Shown in pieces: positions 14,776 to 24,489 of a stretch of DNA of 64,000 bases. The notes beneath the pieces are model-generated. The model was not told the DNA's origin. It made no database searches and saw only the letters and a list, made by a program, of their open reading frames with translations. The translations under genes were made by a program, and so were the position numbers. The stretch covers positions 1 through 64,000 of the forward strand of contig NZ_FXAU01000009.1 of the NCBI RefSeq assembly GCF_900177625.1. Direction: 5' to 3'. Within the stretch, counting starts at the first letter, position 1; each line of letters begins with the position of its first letter. The stretch comes from Sphingobacterium psychroaquaticum. Lineage in GTDB: Bacteria > Bacteroidota > Bacteroidia > Sphingobacteriales > Sphingobacteriaceae.

Positions 14776-16940
14776 GCTATAAGATTATCAAGGCTAACTT
14801 CAAAGGCCTCCAGGGCTATCGTTTCCTTGTTGATAAAATCATTGTCTTCAAATTTTCCAATCACCGCTTCCATTTCTTCATAGGAGTCATAAACCATTTG
14901 TTTATACGGATTTTCATAGTCCTTATGCCTAGAATTTACGATTTCATGGAATATCCACCGTTTGGTTTCACGTGCTTCTTCTAATAAGGCAGACACAAAA
15001 TTTTTGTCCCATGTTTCTATGGGTCTATCTGTAATTTCTACCAGAGCGGCTACACCGTGCAAAAACTTATCCAATGGATAGTCTGCGCTACATTGGTGAT
15101 AGTACGCATGAACTTCCTCCCAACTATTATACCGACCCGTACGAATCCCATCCAAGAGGTGTGCTAAACGATCCAACCGAAAAAGCTGTCCCCCAATATT
15201 TTCCACCTCAAAGCGCGGAGGTAAGTGTGCTACTTGCGCTTGAAACGATGACCAATCGTGTTGTTCCAGAAAAGAAAAAACCTGCATTGCCCCGTAATAC
15301 CGAATCATGCGTTTATATAGGTTATATGCCTCATACGGCTTTGCTAGAACAACTTTTCGCTTAGAATATTCCACATTCTCCAAAAAAACATCCTGCTTTG
15401 GCCAGGGCTGTTCGTTGGTTAAGAGCTGCCTGCCGAAGGTTTGTTCCGAAGTCATATCTGCACCTTTGCCCATCGTCTTCCCTACCGCCTTTTCAATTTC
15501 CGATAAGGCGACAAACATTTCATTTATGGTATCCGGCGCCAGGATGTCATACTCAATATGTTGGTTTTTAAAGCGACGTTTATCACGCGCCATAAACTTG
15601 GATGTGTTACGCATTAACGCGTACATATTGTACATAAACCAGTAGCCAGGAAGAACCACAAGTCTATTCGTATCGACCTCATTGCTAATCAAACAGAAGG
15701 GAAACTTCACATCTAACTCGTGAAGAAAGTCTCCTTTAACAATTAAGCTGTATGATGCAAAACGTGAATTATGTTTTAGACTGACGCACAGTCCTGGCCA
15801 GAAGCCACGTCCTGCTATAATCTCTCCATCGGCAGCACGCGAGTTGTGATTGGATCCAACGGTCGCTCCGGCAGCCATATTACTTTGTCCCTTCACCAAT
15901 GCAGCACAAAGAAAAGAGTTGTTATGGTGCTGTTCATGGGCAGGAAAAATCAAGGAGTTCAATACTTCACAACAAGAGATGGTCGAGTTATCGCCTAAGA
16001 AAGAGTTGATAAGTCGCGCACCATATTTCAACTGCGAGAACGAGGACAACACAAAACGCACCGCTTTCACGCCATAGAAAATTCGGCAACCATATCCAAT
16101 AATGCCATTAACGAGTTCACAGCCTTCACCAATCTGCGTAAAAGCCTCTTGTGAGGAATTAATTGTTAGATTTTTAAGCTTATTTACACCTTTTATATAG
16201 GCATCTGTGCCAATTTTCACATCCTTTATTGTCTGTGTATTCTTGATCACACAGCGATCTCCAATTGTACTATAAAATCCCCGTTCAATCGAATATTTAT
16301 TCTCGGTTAGTTCTCGAAAACGAGTTTGCAGCTCGTCGTCTGCTCGGTATCGAGACCATAGAAATACATCCCCAGCCTGCATGCCATCAAACGGCAAAAC
16401 CGACCGACCTCCGTTCTCATTACACAACTCCAACTGTATCCGTCGCTCTTCCACATCTCCTACCTTTAGAATACCGTTCCCAAACTTCGCATTATTACTC
16501 GTAGTCATCTCGTTGACATTCGCCAAGATCACATCATTCCCCACGATAAAATGAGAGATAAAACGAACATGGCTGATGGCAACAGTATGTCCAATATCAC
16601 AGCTAACGATGGTGGAATTATAAATCCCACATGGCAAACGGAGCTCTCTATAGTCTAGAAACACCTCTTCCATATCACCAATACGGATAAAACCGTAAAA
16701 CTTATTGTTTTGAACCAGTCGGGGAATAAATTTATCAGTCACCCAAATATGATCCCAATTGCTGGAATAATTATTATTTGTCGTCAGCGTTTCAATCTCT
16801 TCTATGGTAAGTTGCCGATAGGATCTATCCGCTTTAAATTGCCGGTTGCGATGATGATATTCATCCCCTTCGACCAGATAAGGTTCCGGCACAAAGTCAT
16901 ACCCCAGACGCGCTAAAGATTGCTTTACTACATGTGACAT
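14766..16940 (-). CDS. DUF4954 protein with left-handed beta-helix
   Basis: A 724-residue cytosolic protein matching the DUF4954 family. Residues from about 100 to 400 carry irregular hexapeptide-type repeats of a left-handed beta helix ('IGDRCVIKNTQTIKDVKIGTDAYI', broken into turns), as in sugar-nucleotide acyltransferases such as GlmU and LpxA. The C-terminal half is helical and has no recognised motif. It starts 5 bp after glmS, so the two are surely co-transcribed. A role in amino-sugar or envelope-precursor metabolism is an inference from that link and the fold; the reaction is unknown. Confidence 0.82.
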   Translation of the reverse strand: MSHVVKQSLARLGYDFVPEPYLVEGDEYHHRNRQFKADRSYRQLTIEEIETLTTNNNYSSNWDHIWVTDKFIPRLVQNNKFYGFIRIGDMEEVFLDYRELRLPCGIYNSTIVSCDIGHTVAISHVRFISHFIVGNDVILANVNEMTTSNNAKFGNGILKVGDVEERRIQLELCNENGGRSVLPFDGMQAGDVFLWSRYRADDELQTRFRELTENKYSIERGFYSTIGDRCVIKNTQTIKDVKIGTDAYIKGVNKLKNLTINSSQEAFTQIGEGCELVNGIIGYGCRIFYGVKAVRFVLSSFSQLKYGARLINSFLGDNSTISCCEVLNSLIFPAHEQHHNNSFLCAALVKGQSNMAAGATVGSNHNSRAADGEIIAGRGFWPGLCVSLKHNSRFASYSLIVKGDFLHELDVKFPFCLISNEVDTNRLVVLPGYWFMYNMYALMRNTSKFMARDKRRFKNQHIEYDILAPDTINEMFVALSEIEKAVGKTMGKGADMTSEQTFGRQLLTNEQPWPKQDVFLENVEYSKRKVVLAKPYEAYNLYKRMIRYYGAMQVFSFLEQHDWSSFQAQVAHLPPRFEVENIGGQLFRLDRLAHLLDGIRTGRYNSWEEVHAYYHQCSADYPLDKFLHGVAALVEITDRPIETWDKNFVSALLEEARETKRWIFHEIVNSRHKDYENPYKQMVYDSYEEMEAVIGKFEDNDFINKETIALEAFEVSLDNLIAKL

Positions 16941-16945
16941 AGGCG

Positions 16946-18787
16946 TTATTCTACCGTAACAGATTTCGCCAGATTACGTGGCTTATCGACATCCAACCCT
17001 CTATTTACACCAATATAATAAGACAACAACTGCAACGGTACGACCGAAAGAATAGGCGCAATAATCTCATGCACCAAAGGCACCACCATCACATCGTCTG
17101 TCAGACTCGTAACGGTGTTGTCTCCCTCGGAAACGACGGCTACAACTTTCCCTTTACGGGCCTTTATTTCTTGAATATTACTGACAATTTTTTCATGGTA
17201 ACTGTCTTTTGTTGCGACAAAAACGACCGGTAAATGTTCATCGACCAATGCAATAGGTCCATGTTTCATCTCTGCAGCCGGGTATCCTTCTGCATGGATA
17301 TAAGAAATCTCTTTTAGCTTCAAGGCGCCCTCCAAGGCGATCGGAAAATTGTAGCCGCGACCTAGATACAAGAAATCGCGTGCATCCGTATATTTCGCTG
17401 CGATCTCTCGAATATTTTGGTCCTGCGTCTCCAATATTTGTTGTACATGTTCTGGCACTTTAACGAGATCGGTTACCAGTACGCTATAAAGGTCGTCCGT
17501 AATCGTATTTTTCACCTTGGCGACTTTCAATGCGATCAAATAAAGGACAGCTAATTGTGCCGTAAAAGCTTTTGTACTAGCTACACCAATTTCTGGACCC
17601 GCGTGTGTATATGCACCAGCATCGGAAAGGCGCGCAATAGAAGACCCCACAACATTTACCAGCCCAAAAATGGTAGCACCTTGTTTTTTTGCGGTCTCAA
17701 TTGCGACCAAAGTATCGGCAGTTTCTCCACTCTGCGAGATGGCAATGATCACATCTTTATCCGTAATAATGGGATTTCTGTACCGAAACTCCGAAGCATA
17801 TTCTACCTCTACATTTATACGGCATAGCTCCTCAATAACGTATTCAGCCAGTAAACCCGCGTGCCAGCTCGTACCACAGGCAACAATTATAATTCGATTT
17901 GCGGCCATTAGTTTATCCGCAATCTTATCGACCCCACTTAATGTAATCGTTTGTTGCCCCCCATCGAGACGCCCACGTAAGGAATCGAAAATAGTTTGCG
18001 GCTGTTCGAAAATTTCCTTTAACATGAAGTGATCAAATCCATTTTTTTCGATCGCAGCAAGTTCTAAATCCAATTTCTGAACAAACGGCGTGATCCGCTC
18101 ATTACCAATATTTTTTAAAATCAATTCATCGGCCTTTACAATAGCCAACTCATAATCGTTAATGTATACCACCTCTTTAGTGTAGGCTAACATAGGAGAC
18201 GCATCCGAACCCAGGTAATGTGCGTTTTCACCGATACCGATTACCAGTGGACTCCCCTTACGTGCTGCAATAATGGTATCCGGCAAATCCTTATCCAACA
18301 ACAGGATAACATACGCTCCCACAACTCTCTTTAATGCAATACGAACCGCTTCTTCTAAAGAACAGTCGTTATTTACCTTGATATCTTCAATAAAATTAAG
18401 GAGTACCTCCGAATCGGTGTCACTTTTAAAAGTGTAACCTTTCTGCTGTAGCTCAGACTTTAACTGCGCGTAATTTTCAATAATTCCATTATGGATCATT
18501 GCGATATTCCCCGAGTTAGAATAATGCGGGTGCGCATTTCGATCAGAAGGCTCACCATGCGTCGCCCATCGCGTGTGTCCTATACCAATTGTTGATAATA
18601 AATTTTGCCCTTCTGCAAAACTCTCTAAAGCGGCAACCTTGCCTTCTTTTTTATAGATGGCAAGGCCATCACCTGTATGCAGTGCTATACCTGCACTATC
18701 ATAACCACGATACTCCAGTTTTTTTAATCCGTCAATAAGAATGGGATAAGCCAGATTGCTACCTACGTAGCCAACGATTCCGCACAT
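16946..18787 (-). CDS. glmS: Glutamine-fructose-6-phosphate aminotransferase GlmS
   Basis: A 613-residue enzyme making glucosamine-6-phosphate from fructose-6-phosphate and glutamine, the entry to UDP-GlcNAc, peptidoglycan and LPS. The N-terminal class II glutaminase begins with the nucleophile Cys2 in 'MCGIVGYVG'. Two SIS domains follow ('IIIVACGTSWHAGLLAEY', 'SQSGETADTL', 'YLGRGYNFPIALEGALKLKE'), and the conserved C-terminal 'LAKSVTVE' is intact. No glmS ribozyme is seen upstream, as expected outside Firmicutes. A CAATCGATTG palindrome lies at 18845-18854 upstream. The promoter-distal partner is the DUF4954 gene. Confidence 0.97.
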   Translation of the reverse strand: MCGIVGYVGSNLAYPILIDGLKKLEYRGYDSAGIALHTGDGLAIYKKEGKVAALESFAEGQNLLSTIGIGHTRWATHGEPSDRNAHPHYSNSGNIAMIHNGIIENYAQLKSELQQKGYTFKSDTDSEVLLNFIEDIKVNNDCSLEEAVRIALKRVVGAYVILLLDKDLPDTIIAARKGSPLVIGIGENAHYLGSDASPMLAYTKEVVYINDYELAIVKADELILKNIGNERITPFVQKLDLELAAIEKNGFDHFMLKEIFEQPQTIFDSLRGRLDGGQQTITLSGVDKIADKLMAANRIIIVACGTSWHAGLLAEYVIEELCRINVEVEYASEFRYRNPIITDKDVIIAISQSGETADTLVAIETAKKQGATIFGLVNVVGSSIARLSDAGAYTHAGPEIGVASTKAFTAQLAVLYLIALKVAKVKNTITDDLYSVLVTDLVKVPEHVQQILETQDQNIREIAAKYTDARDFLYLGRGYNFPIALEGALKLKEISYIHAEGYPAAEMKHGPIALVDEHLPVVFVATKDSYHEKIVSNIQEIKARKGKVVAVVSEGDNTVTSLTDDVMVVPLVHEIIAPILSVVPLQLLSYYIGVNRGLDVDKPRNLAKSVTVE

Positions 18788-18844
18788 ATATATCTAAGTT
18801 TGAGATGTTAATAGGCCTCAAAGATAGCTAAAAAACCAACTACG

Positions 18845-18854
18845 CAATCGATTG
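18845..18854. promoter_or_regulatory. CAATCGATTG palindrome upstream of glmS
   Basis: A perfect 10-bp palindrome 58 bp upstream of the glmS start, of the type often bound by LacI-family and similar dimers. The remaining part of the 258-bp gap to the divergent HmuY gene is A/T rich, with a weak TTAAGC/GCTTAA hairpin and a TTAATTTG near 19008 that may be the -7 region of the HmuY gene. Confidence 0.3.
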
Positions 18855-19045
18855 ATATTAGTTTTTAACTAAATCTTAAGCCCAAGCGCTTAAAAAAGGT
18901 TTTAGCCTATACTCCAGCACTCCGATTCCAAAATAAATGATGTTGGAAACCGCTTTGCATAGAAAAAATATCACTTTGCATCCATCACGACTCAACAAAA
19001 ATCACTTAATTTGCATTATTTAGAATTGGTATAAATAAATACACT

Positions 19046-19825
19046 ATGAATTTCAACACGTCACACCCTTCCTCCATATTAAAGGTCACTGGATTAAGCT
19101 GCATGCTACTGTTAACACTTGTTTCGTGCAGTAAAGACGACAAACCGACCGAAATTCCAGAGGAGGAAGTGGTGACTACAGTGCCATACTATACCCAAAC
19201 CCGCGTAAATAATTTGGCTGCCGAATCGGACGACAGCAATCCAACGGCCGCCAAGCCGACCTTGTTATATAGTCTACGGACGGCAAAGGAAAACCCGATT
19301 GCTGATATAAAAACCTCGCGATGGGATGTTTCATTTGGAGGTTTGTATAATAGCTTTTTAGGCGGAAATAATGGGTCCAACAGTTCGAATATTGCCGCTG
19401 GTGCAAAAGGTCAAGGTGGTATTCTTATTATAGAAAAGACCTTTGACGATGTCATCGACATTCCAGCTGACAATCAGTTCAAAACAGGGTCAAACCTTTA
19501 CGGAGCAGACGCGGCAGGCGCTTTCGGAGAAGGAGCAGGTTGGTATTTATATGATTTTGAGGGAACTGTTCTAGGAGATGGTTCCGAACAAAAGAAGCAC
19601 GTAGTTTACCCGTTGACGACCGAAACAACCACAAAACAAGGTAAGAAAGTTGCACCGCGCACACTCGTAGTAAAACTACCAAATGGTGATTTTGCAAAAA
19701 TCAAAATCATCAGTGTATATAAAGATGCACTAACATCGAACCTCTGGTTCAAAACAACGCCAAAGATGTTTTACACATTTGATTACATGCTTGCGCCAAA
19801 AGGCAGCACCAAGTTTACGAAGTAA
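19046..19825 (+). CDS. HmuY-like lipoprotein
   Basis: A 259-residue lipoprotein (lipobox 'LVSC', Cys28) of the HmuY family, beta-rich surface or secreted haem-binding proteins of Bacteroidota. Family features are 'TSRWDVSFGGLYNSFLGGN' near 90-108, repeated Gly/Ser-rich turns, and the C-terminal 'MFYTFDYMLAPKGSTKF'. HmuY genes usually precede a TonB-dependent haem receptor (HmuR); none is present here, and the gene is closed off by its own terminator. Haem binding is therefore only a possibility. Confidence 0.82.
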   Translation: MNFNTSHPSSILKVTGLSCMLLLTLVSCSKDDKPTEIPEEEVVTTVPYYTQTRVNNLAAESDDSNPTAAKPTLLYSLRTAKENPIADIKTSRWDVSFGGLYNSFLGGNNGSNSSNIAAGAKGQGGILIIEKTFDDVIDIPADNQFKTGSNLYGADAAGAFGEGAGWYLYDFEGTVLGDGSEQKKHVVYPLTTETTTKQGKKVAPRTLVVKLPNGDFAKIKIISVYKDALTSNLWFKTTPKMFYTFDYMLAPKGSTKFTK

Positions 19826-19867
19826 AAAAAGAAATCCTGAACTTATAGGTTCAGGATTTCTTTTTTT
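19824..19867. terminator. Bidirectional terminator between HmuY and TolC-like genes
   Basis: GAAATCCTGAAC (19831-19842) pairs with GTTCAGGATTTC (19849-19860); A7 on the left and T7 on the right make it a classical intrinsic terminator in both directions. Confidence 0.92.
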
Positions 19868-19868
19868 A

Positions 19869-21308
19869 TTATTGTTGCCAGCCTCCACCGAGGTCACGAT
19901 ACACATTAGTCACATTCAAGAGCTGTTGTTTCTTCGTTTCAATCAACTCCATTTTTGCTTCCAATACATCTCTTTGGGTCATTAAAACCTCCAAATAATC
20001 AGCCCGTGCCGAAGCAAACAAATCATTGGCCACACCGATTGACTTAGTCAATGCAACCACTTGGTCATTTTTCAGTGCTAAGTTACTCTCCAAGTTACGG
20101 ACGTTCGATAAGTCTCCAGAAACCTCCAGGTAGGCACGTAATATGGCACGCTCGTAGTTATACAAAGCTTGGAGCTGTCTCGCATTTGCACTGGCGAACT
20201 CCGCTTTCAATCCCTTTCTATTTACCAACGGTGCCGCCAAGTCTCCAGCTACATTGAGCAGCAGGGATTCCGGCAGTTTGGCAAAATATGTCGGTTTAAA
20301 AGCCTCCAGTCCGATAGCCGCCGAAAGGTCAAGCGAAGGATAAAACTCCGCCCTCGCCACTTTCACATCCAGTTTCGCGGCCTGTAACTCCAACTCAGCC
20401 TGTTTAATATCAGGTCTATTAGCCAACAGTTGCGCCGGTAATCCTTCATGAACGATCGTCGGTGCTATTTGTAGAAAAGCCGATCTTTCGCGTGGAACTT
20501 CCGATTTATAAGTACCAACCAACAGACTGATTTTATTTTCTGCATCCTTTACTTGTTGTTTAATTACAAACTCCAAGCTTTGCGATTTGAGGAGCTCCGC
20601 GCTAAACTTCTGCACCGCTAACTCCGTTACTCGTGCCGCTTGTTTCTGGATCTTAACCACCTCCAGCGCATTCTTCTGCAACGTAATAGACTGCCTTACA
20701 ACCTCCAACTGGTTATCAAGAGCCAATAACTCGTAGTAGGAATTGGCGACCTCGGCAATGAGATTTGATAAAACAAAGTTTTTACCTTCGACTGTCGAAA
20801 GATATCTACTCACCGCAGCAGCTTTAGCATAATGCAATTTCTTCCAAATATCTACTTCCCAATTTGCGTACAATTTAGCACCATAATGCTGTAACGGATC
20901 TGGCATTTCACGTCCCTCTTCAATTTCTGTCGCCGCATCCCCGGCCCCCTGGCTGGTGTAACGCCCCACCTTATCCACATCGGCACCTACTTTTACACCA
21001 ACTGAAGGTCTGATTTTTCCATCCCGTACTTGCACCTCATTCTTAGCGATTTCTATTTCTTGAAGCGTAATGAGGAGCTCCTGATTATTATGCAAAGCCG
21101 TGTCAATCAGTGCTTGCAAATACGTGTCCGTAAAAAATTGTCGCCAAGGAATGGTCGTACTATTGGTACTATCCTGCTGTTGCGCAAAAGTCGTCGGAAC
21201 CACCTGTTGTTTTGCTGGCGGTTCCACTATCGCAGGCACCTTACAGCTCGCTACGATGAAACTCACGATAACCATCGTGATATATATCCTTATATTTTGC
21301 TTAAACAT
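19869..21308 (-). CDS. RND efflux outer-membrane channel (TolC/OprM-like lipoprotein)
   Basis: A 479-residue outer-membrane factor of the NodT/OprM type, forming the exit duct of a tripartite pump. The N-terminus has a signal peptide with lipobox 'VASC' (Cys22), and two OEP repeats follow, with typical 'NSYYELLALDNQLEVV' and 'LLANRPDIKQAELELQAAKLDVKVARAEFYPSL' regions (given here as landmarks). The start is ATG 21308; the longer frame begins at a TTG. Its ATG overlaps the last 8 bp of the permease gene, so the two are translationally coupled. Substrate of the pump is not evident. Confidence 0.92.
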   Translation of the reverse strand: MFKQNIRIYITMVIVSFIVASCKVPAIVEPPAKQQVVPTTFAQQQDSTNSTTIPWRQFFTDTYLQALIDTALHNNQELLITLQEIEIAKNEVQVRDGKIRPSVGVKVGADVDKVGRYTSQGAGDAATEIEEGREMPDPLQHYGAKLYANWEVDIWKKLHYAKAAAVSRYLSTVEGKNFVLSNLIAEVANSYYELLALDNQLEVVRQSITLQKNALEVVKIQKQAARVTELAVQKFSAELLKSQSLEFVIKQQVKDAENKISLLVGTYKSEVPRERSAFLQIAPTIVHEGLPAQLLANRPDIKQAELELQAAKLDVKVARAEFYPSLDLSAAIGLEAFKPTYFAKLPESLLLNVAGDLAAPLVNRKGLKAEFASANARQLQALYNYERAILRAYLEVSGDLSNVRNLESNLALKNDQVVALTKSIGVANDLFASARADYLEVLMTQRDVLEAKMELIETKKQQLLNVTNVYRDLGGGWQQ

Positions 21309-24300
21309 GATGTTCAATCTCTTCAGTTAACGGATTTTCTTCTTCTTTTTTGACCAATTTGTTACGTCCTGCGATCGTCCCAAATATAAAATACAGCCCC
21401 GGAACAATAATAAGTCCGAACACGGTACCGATCAACATTCCTCCTGCCGCCGCTGTGCCGATGGTTCTATTTCCAATAGCACCCGGCCCAGTCGCCATAA
21501 CCAATGGAATAAGCCCGGCAATAAAAGCAAACGACGTCATTAAGATTGGACGGAACCGCATCGTCGCTCCTTCGATCGCAGACTCCCAAACACTCATCCC
21601 CTCTCGATGTTTCTGCACAGCAAACTCAATGATCAGCACAGCATTTTTACCCAATAATCCAATAAGCATAATCAAGGCAACCTGGGCATAAATGTTATTC
21701 TCCAACCCAAGTAATTTCAAAAACATAAAAGCACCGAAGATACCTGCTGGTAGAGATAAGATCACAGGCAGCGGCAGTACAAAACTCTCATATTGTGCTG
21801 AAAGGATAAGATATACGAAGCCGAGACAGATTAAGAAAATATATAAAGCTTCATTTCCGCGACCGACTTCATCCTTAGAAATTCCGGCCCAGTCAATACC
21901 AAAACCGCGAGGCAGTTTTTCTTTCGCCACTTGCGCGATAGTCTGTATCGCTGTACCACTACTATAGCCTGGCGCTGCCGCTCCACTAATCTCGGATGAG
22001 TTATACATATTGTGTCGCGTAATCTCCGATAATCCATACACTTTCTCCATTTTCATGAAAGCAGAAAACGGCACCATCTCATCTTTATCGTTCTTCACAT
22101 AAAGCTTTAGAATATCTTCTGGCAGCGCCCTATATTCCGGCAATGCCTGCACCATCACTTTGTAGGGGCGGTCAAACTTGATAAAGCTTGTTTCATAATT
22201 ACTTCCAACCAAGGTGGATAATGTGTTCATCGCATTTTCTATGGTCACCCCTTTCTGTTGTGCGATATCGTTGTCAATACGCAGCATATATTGCGGAAAA
22301 CTCGCGCTATAGAACGTAAAAACAGACGACAATTCAGGTCGCTTATTCAGCTCCTTCACAAAGTCGTGGCTTACCGTTTCCATCTTTTTGAAATCCCCCG
22401 TCCCGGTTTTATCCAATAAACGCAACTCAAAACCACCTGCCGCACCGTAGCCCGGCACTGCTGGAGGTTGGAAAAATTCGATGGTAGCACCCGAGATACC
22501 TTGACATTTTTCTTCCAGCTCTTCAATCACATCCTGAACCGAGTTCTTCCGTTCATCCCACCCTTTGAGGTTAATCAAACAGGTACCGCTATTCGCTCCG
22601 GTACCTTCGGTAAGTACCTCGTAACCGGCTAAGGAAGAAACAGATTTAACCCCTTCAATATGTTCAGCAATTTGCTGCAATCGCTCCGCAATCTGATTGG
22701 TACGCTCCAGCGTAGATCCTGGCGGTGTCTGGATAACCGCATAGAACATGCCCTGATCTTCATTGGGAATAAAACCAGTTGGAAGACTGTTGTTCAAAAA
22801 GAAAACACCAGCACAAAAAACGCCAAGCATCAGGAACGTCAGCATCCGACGATTAACGATACGCACCAAAAAGTTACCGTACCGAGTCGCCCCCTTGGTA
22901 AACATATTATTAAACTTATCCAATCCCTTCTGGAGCCACGTATCTTTAGGCTTCTTACCATGATTATTTTTAAGGATCATCGCGCAGAGTGCCGGAGTAA
23001 GCGTTAAAGCAACCACCCCAGAGAGAATAATGGCTGTCGCCATCGTGATGGAAAACTGTCGATAAAAAATCCCGACCGGTCCCGACATAAAAGCAACAGG
23101 GATAAACACCGCAGCCATGACCAACGTAATCGCAATGATAGCCCCACTTATTTCATGCATCGCCTCTTGTGTCGCTTCCAATGGCGAGAGATGCTTCGTC
23201 TCCATCTTGGCATGGACCGCTTCGATAACGACGATTGCGTCATCCACCACGACACCAATAGCCATGACCAGCGCAAAGAGCGAGATCAGATTCAGGGTAA
23301 TTCCAAAAAACTGCATAAAAGTAAAGGTACCAATCAGCGATACTGGAACAGCCATGGCCGGAATAAGCGTGGATCGCCAGTCTCCTAAGAAAAGGAACAC
23401 CACAATACCAACCAAAACAAAGGCTTCGACCAAGGTGTGGACAACCTTTTCCATGGACGCATCCAAAAACTTAGACACATCATAACTGATTTCATAGTCC
23501 ATTCCTTTGGGAAATGTTCCTGTCTTCAGCTCCTCCATCTTGGTCTTGATATTCTTGATTACATCGCTTGCATTACTTCCGTATGATTGCTTGACAACAA
23601 TCGCCGCAGAAGGTTTACCATCCAAATTGGAGTAAAGATCGTACAGCGAGCTACCAAATTCGATGTTAGCCACGTCCTTTAGCCGAAGAATCTCTCCATT
23701 TTGATCTGAGCGAAGGATAATATTTTCATACTGTTCCTGGGTATTATACCGTCCCGGGTATTTCAAGACATACTCAAAAGACTGCGAACGCTTACCCGAA
23801 CTCTCTCCAGCCTTTCCTGGCGAAGCTTCCAAGCTCTGCTCATCTAATGCCTTCATCACCTCCTCGGCTGATATTTTATAGGCCATCATCCGATCTGGTT
23901 TTAACCAAATCCGCATGGCATACTCCCGGTTTCCCAGAATATCGGCAACACCCACCCCATCGACCCGTTTCAGTTCAGAAAGGATATTGATATCCGCAAA
24001 GTTGAACAGAAATTTCTGATCTGTATTTTTATCCGTACTGAAGAGGTTGATATACATCAACATATTCGATTCCTCACGCGTAATCTTCACCCCTTCACGA
24101 ACCACCAATGGCGGTAGTTTATTGATGACCGCCGACACCCTGTTTTGCACATTTACGGCAGCCAAATTAGGATCCGTGCCCAGGTTAAAAATAACCTGAA
24201 TCGTGGCTTCCCCATCATTTCCCGCATCCGAGGTAATATATTTCATCCCTGGCACTCCATTCAAGGCCCGCTCCAAAGGAATAATTACCGCCTTAATCAT

Positions 24301-24468
24301 TAACTCTCCATTGGCCCCCGGATACTCAGCTTTAACATTGACCTTAGGTGGTGAGATGGACGGGAACTGCGTTATCGGCAGCTTAACCAATGAAATCACG
24401 CCTAAGAACACAATAATCAAGGATACTACAATAGATAGTACAGGCCTTCTTATAAAACTAGAAAACAT
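21301..24468 (-). CDS. RND efflux transporter, inner-membrane permease (HAE1 type)
   Basis: A 1055-residue proton-driven multidrug pump of the AcrB/MexB family with twelve membrane helices and two large periplasmic loops. The proton-relay Asp pair is visible in 'VMAIGVVVDDAIVVIEAV' (helix 4), and 'LPTGFIPNEDQGMF' marks the second periplasmic half. Length is standard for the hydrophobe/amphiphile group, unlike heavy-metal CusA types. It is the middle gene of adaptor-permease-channel, 21 bp after the adaptor. No TetR-type regulator is adjacent. Confidence 0.95.
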   Translation of the reverse strand: MFSSFIRRPVLSIVVSLIIVFLGVISLVKLPITQFPSISPPKVNVKAEYPGANGELMIKAVIIPLERALNGVPGMKYITSDAGNDGEATIQVIFNLGTDPNLAAVNVQNRVSAVINKLPPLVVREGVKITREESNMLMYINLFSTDKNTDQKFLFNFADINILSELKRVDGVGVADILGNREYAMRIWLKPDRMMAYKISAEEVMKALDEQSLEASPGKAGESSGKRSQSFEYVLKYPGRYNTQEQYENIILRSDQNGEILRLKDVANIEFGSSLYDLYSNLDGKPSAAIVVKQSYGSNASDVIKNIKTKMEELKTGTFPKGMDYEISYDVSKFLDASMEKVVHTLVEAFVLVGIVVFLFLGDWRSTLIPAMAVPVSLIGTFTFMQFFGITLNLISLFALVMAIGVVVDDAIVVIEAVHAKMETKHLSPLEATQEAMHEISGAIIAITLVMAAVFIPVAFMSGPVGIFYRQFSITMATAIILSGVVALTLTPALCAMILKNNHGKKPKDTWLQKGLDKFNNMFTKGATRYGNFLVRIVNRRMLTFLMLGVFCAGVFFLNNSLPTGFIPNEDQGMFYAVIQTPPGSTLERTNQIAERLQQIAEHIEGVKSVSSLAGYEVLTEGTGANSGTCLINLKGWDERKNSVQDVIEELEEKCQGISGATIEFFQPPAVPGYGAAGGFELRLLDKTGTGDFKKMETVSHDFVKELNKRPELSSVFTFYSASFPQYMLRIDNDIAQQKGVTIENAMNTLSTLVGSNYETSFIKFDRPYKVMVQALPEYRALPEDILKLYVKNDKDEMVPFSAFMKMEKVYGLSEITRHNMYNSSEISGAAAPGYSSGTAIQTIAQVAKEKLPRGFGIDWAGISKDEVGRGNEALYIFLICLGFVYLILSAQYESFVLPLPVILSLPAGIFGAFMFLKLLGLENNIYAQVALIMLIGLLGKNAVLIIEFAVQKHREGMSVWESAIEGATMRFRPILMTSFAFIAGLIPLVMATGPGAIGNRTIGTAAAGGMLIGTVFGLIIVPGLYFIFGTIAGRNKLVKKEEENPLTEEIEHHV

Positions 24469-24489
24469 AACAATTCTTGATTTAAGTGA

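Noticed and set aside
18788..19045. glmS ribozyme upstream of glmS
   Set aside because: No pseudoknot-like G/C-rich core is present, and this RNA is not expected in Bacteroidota.
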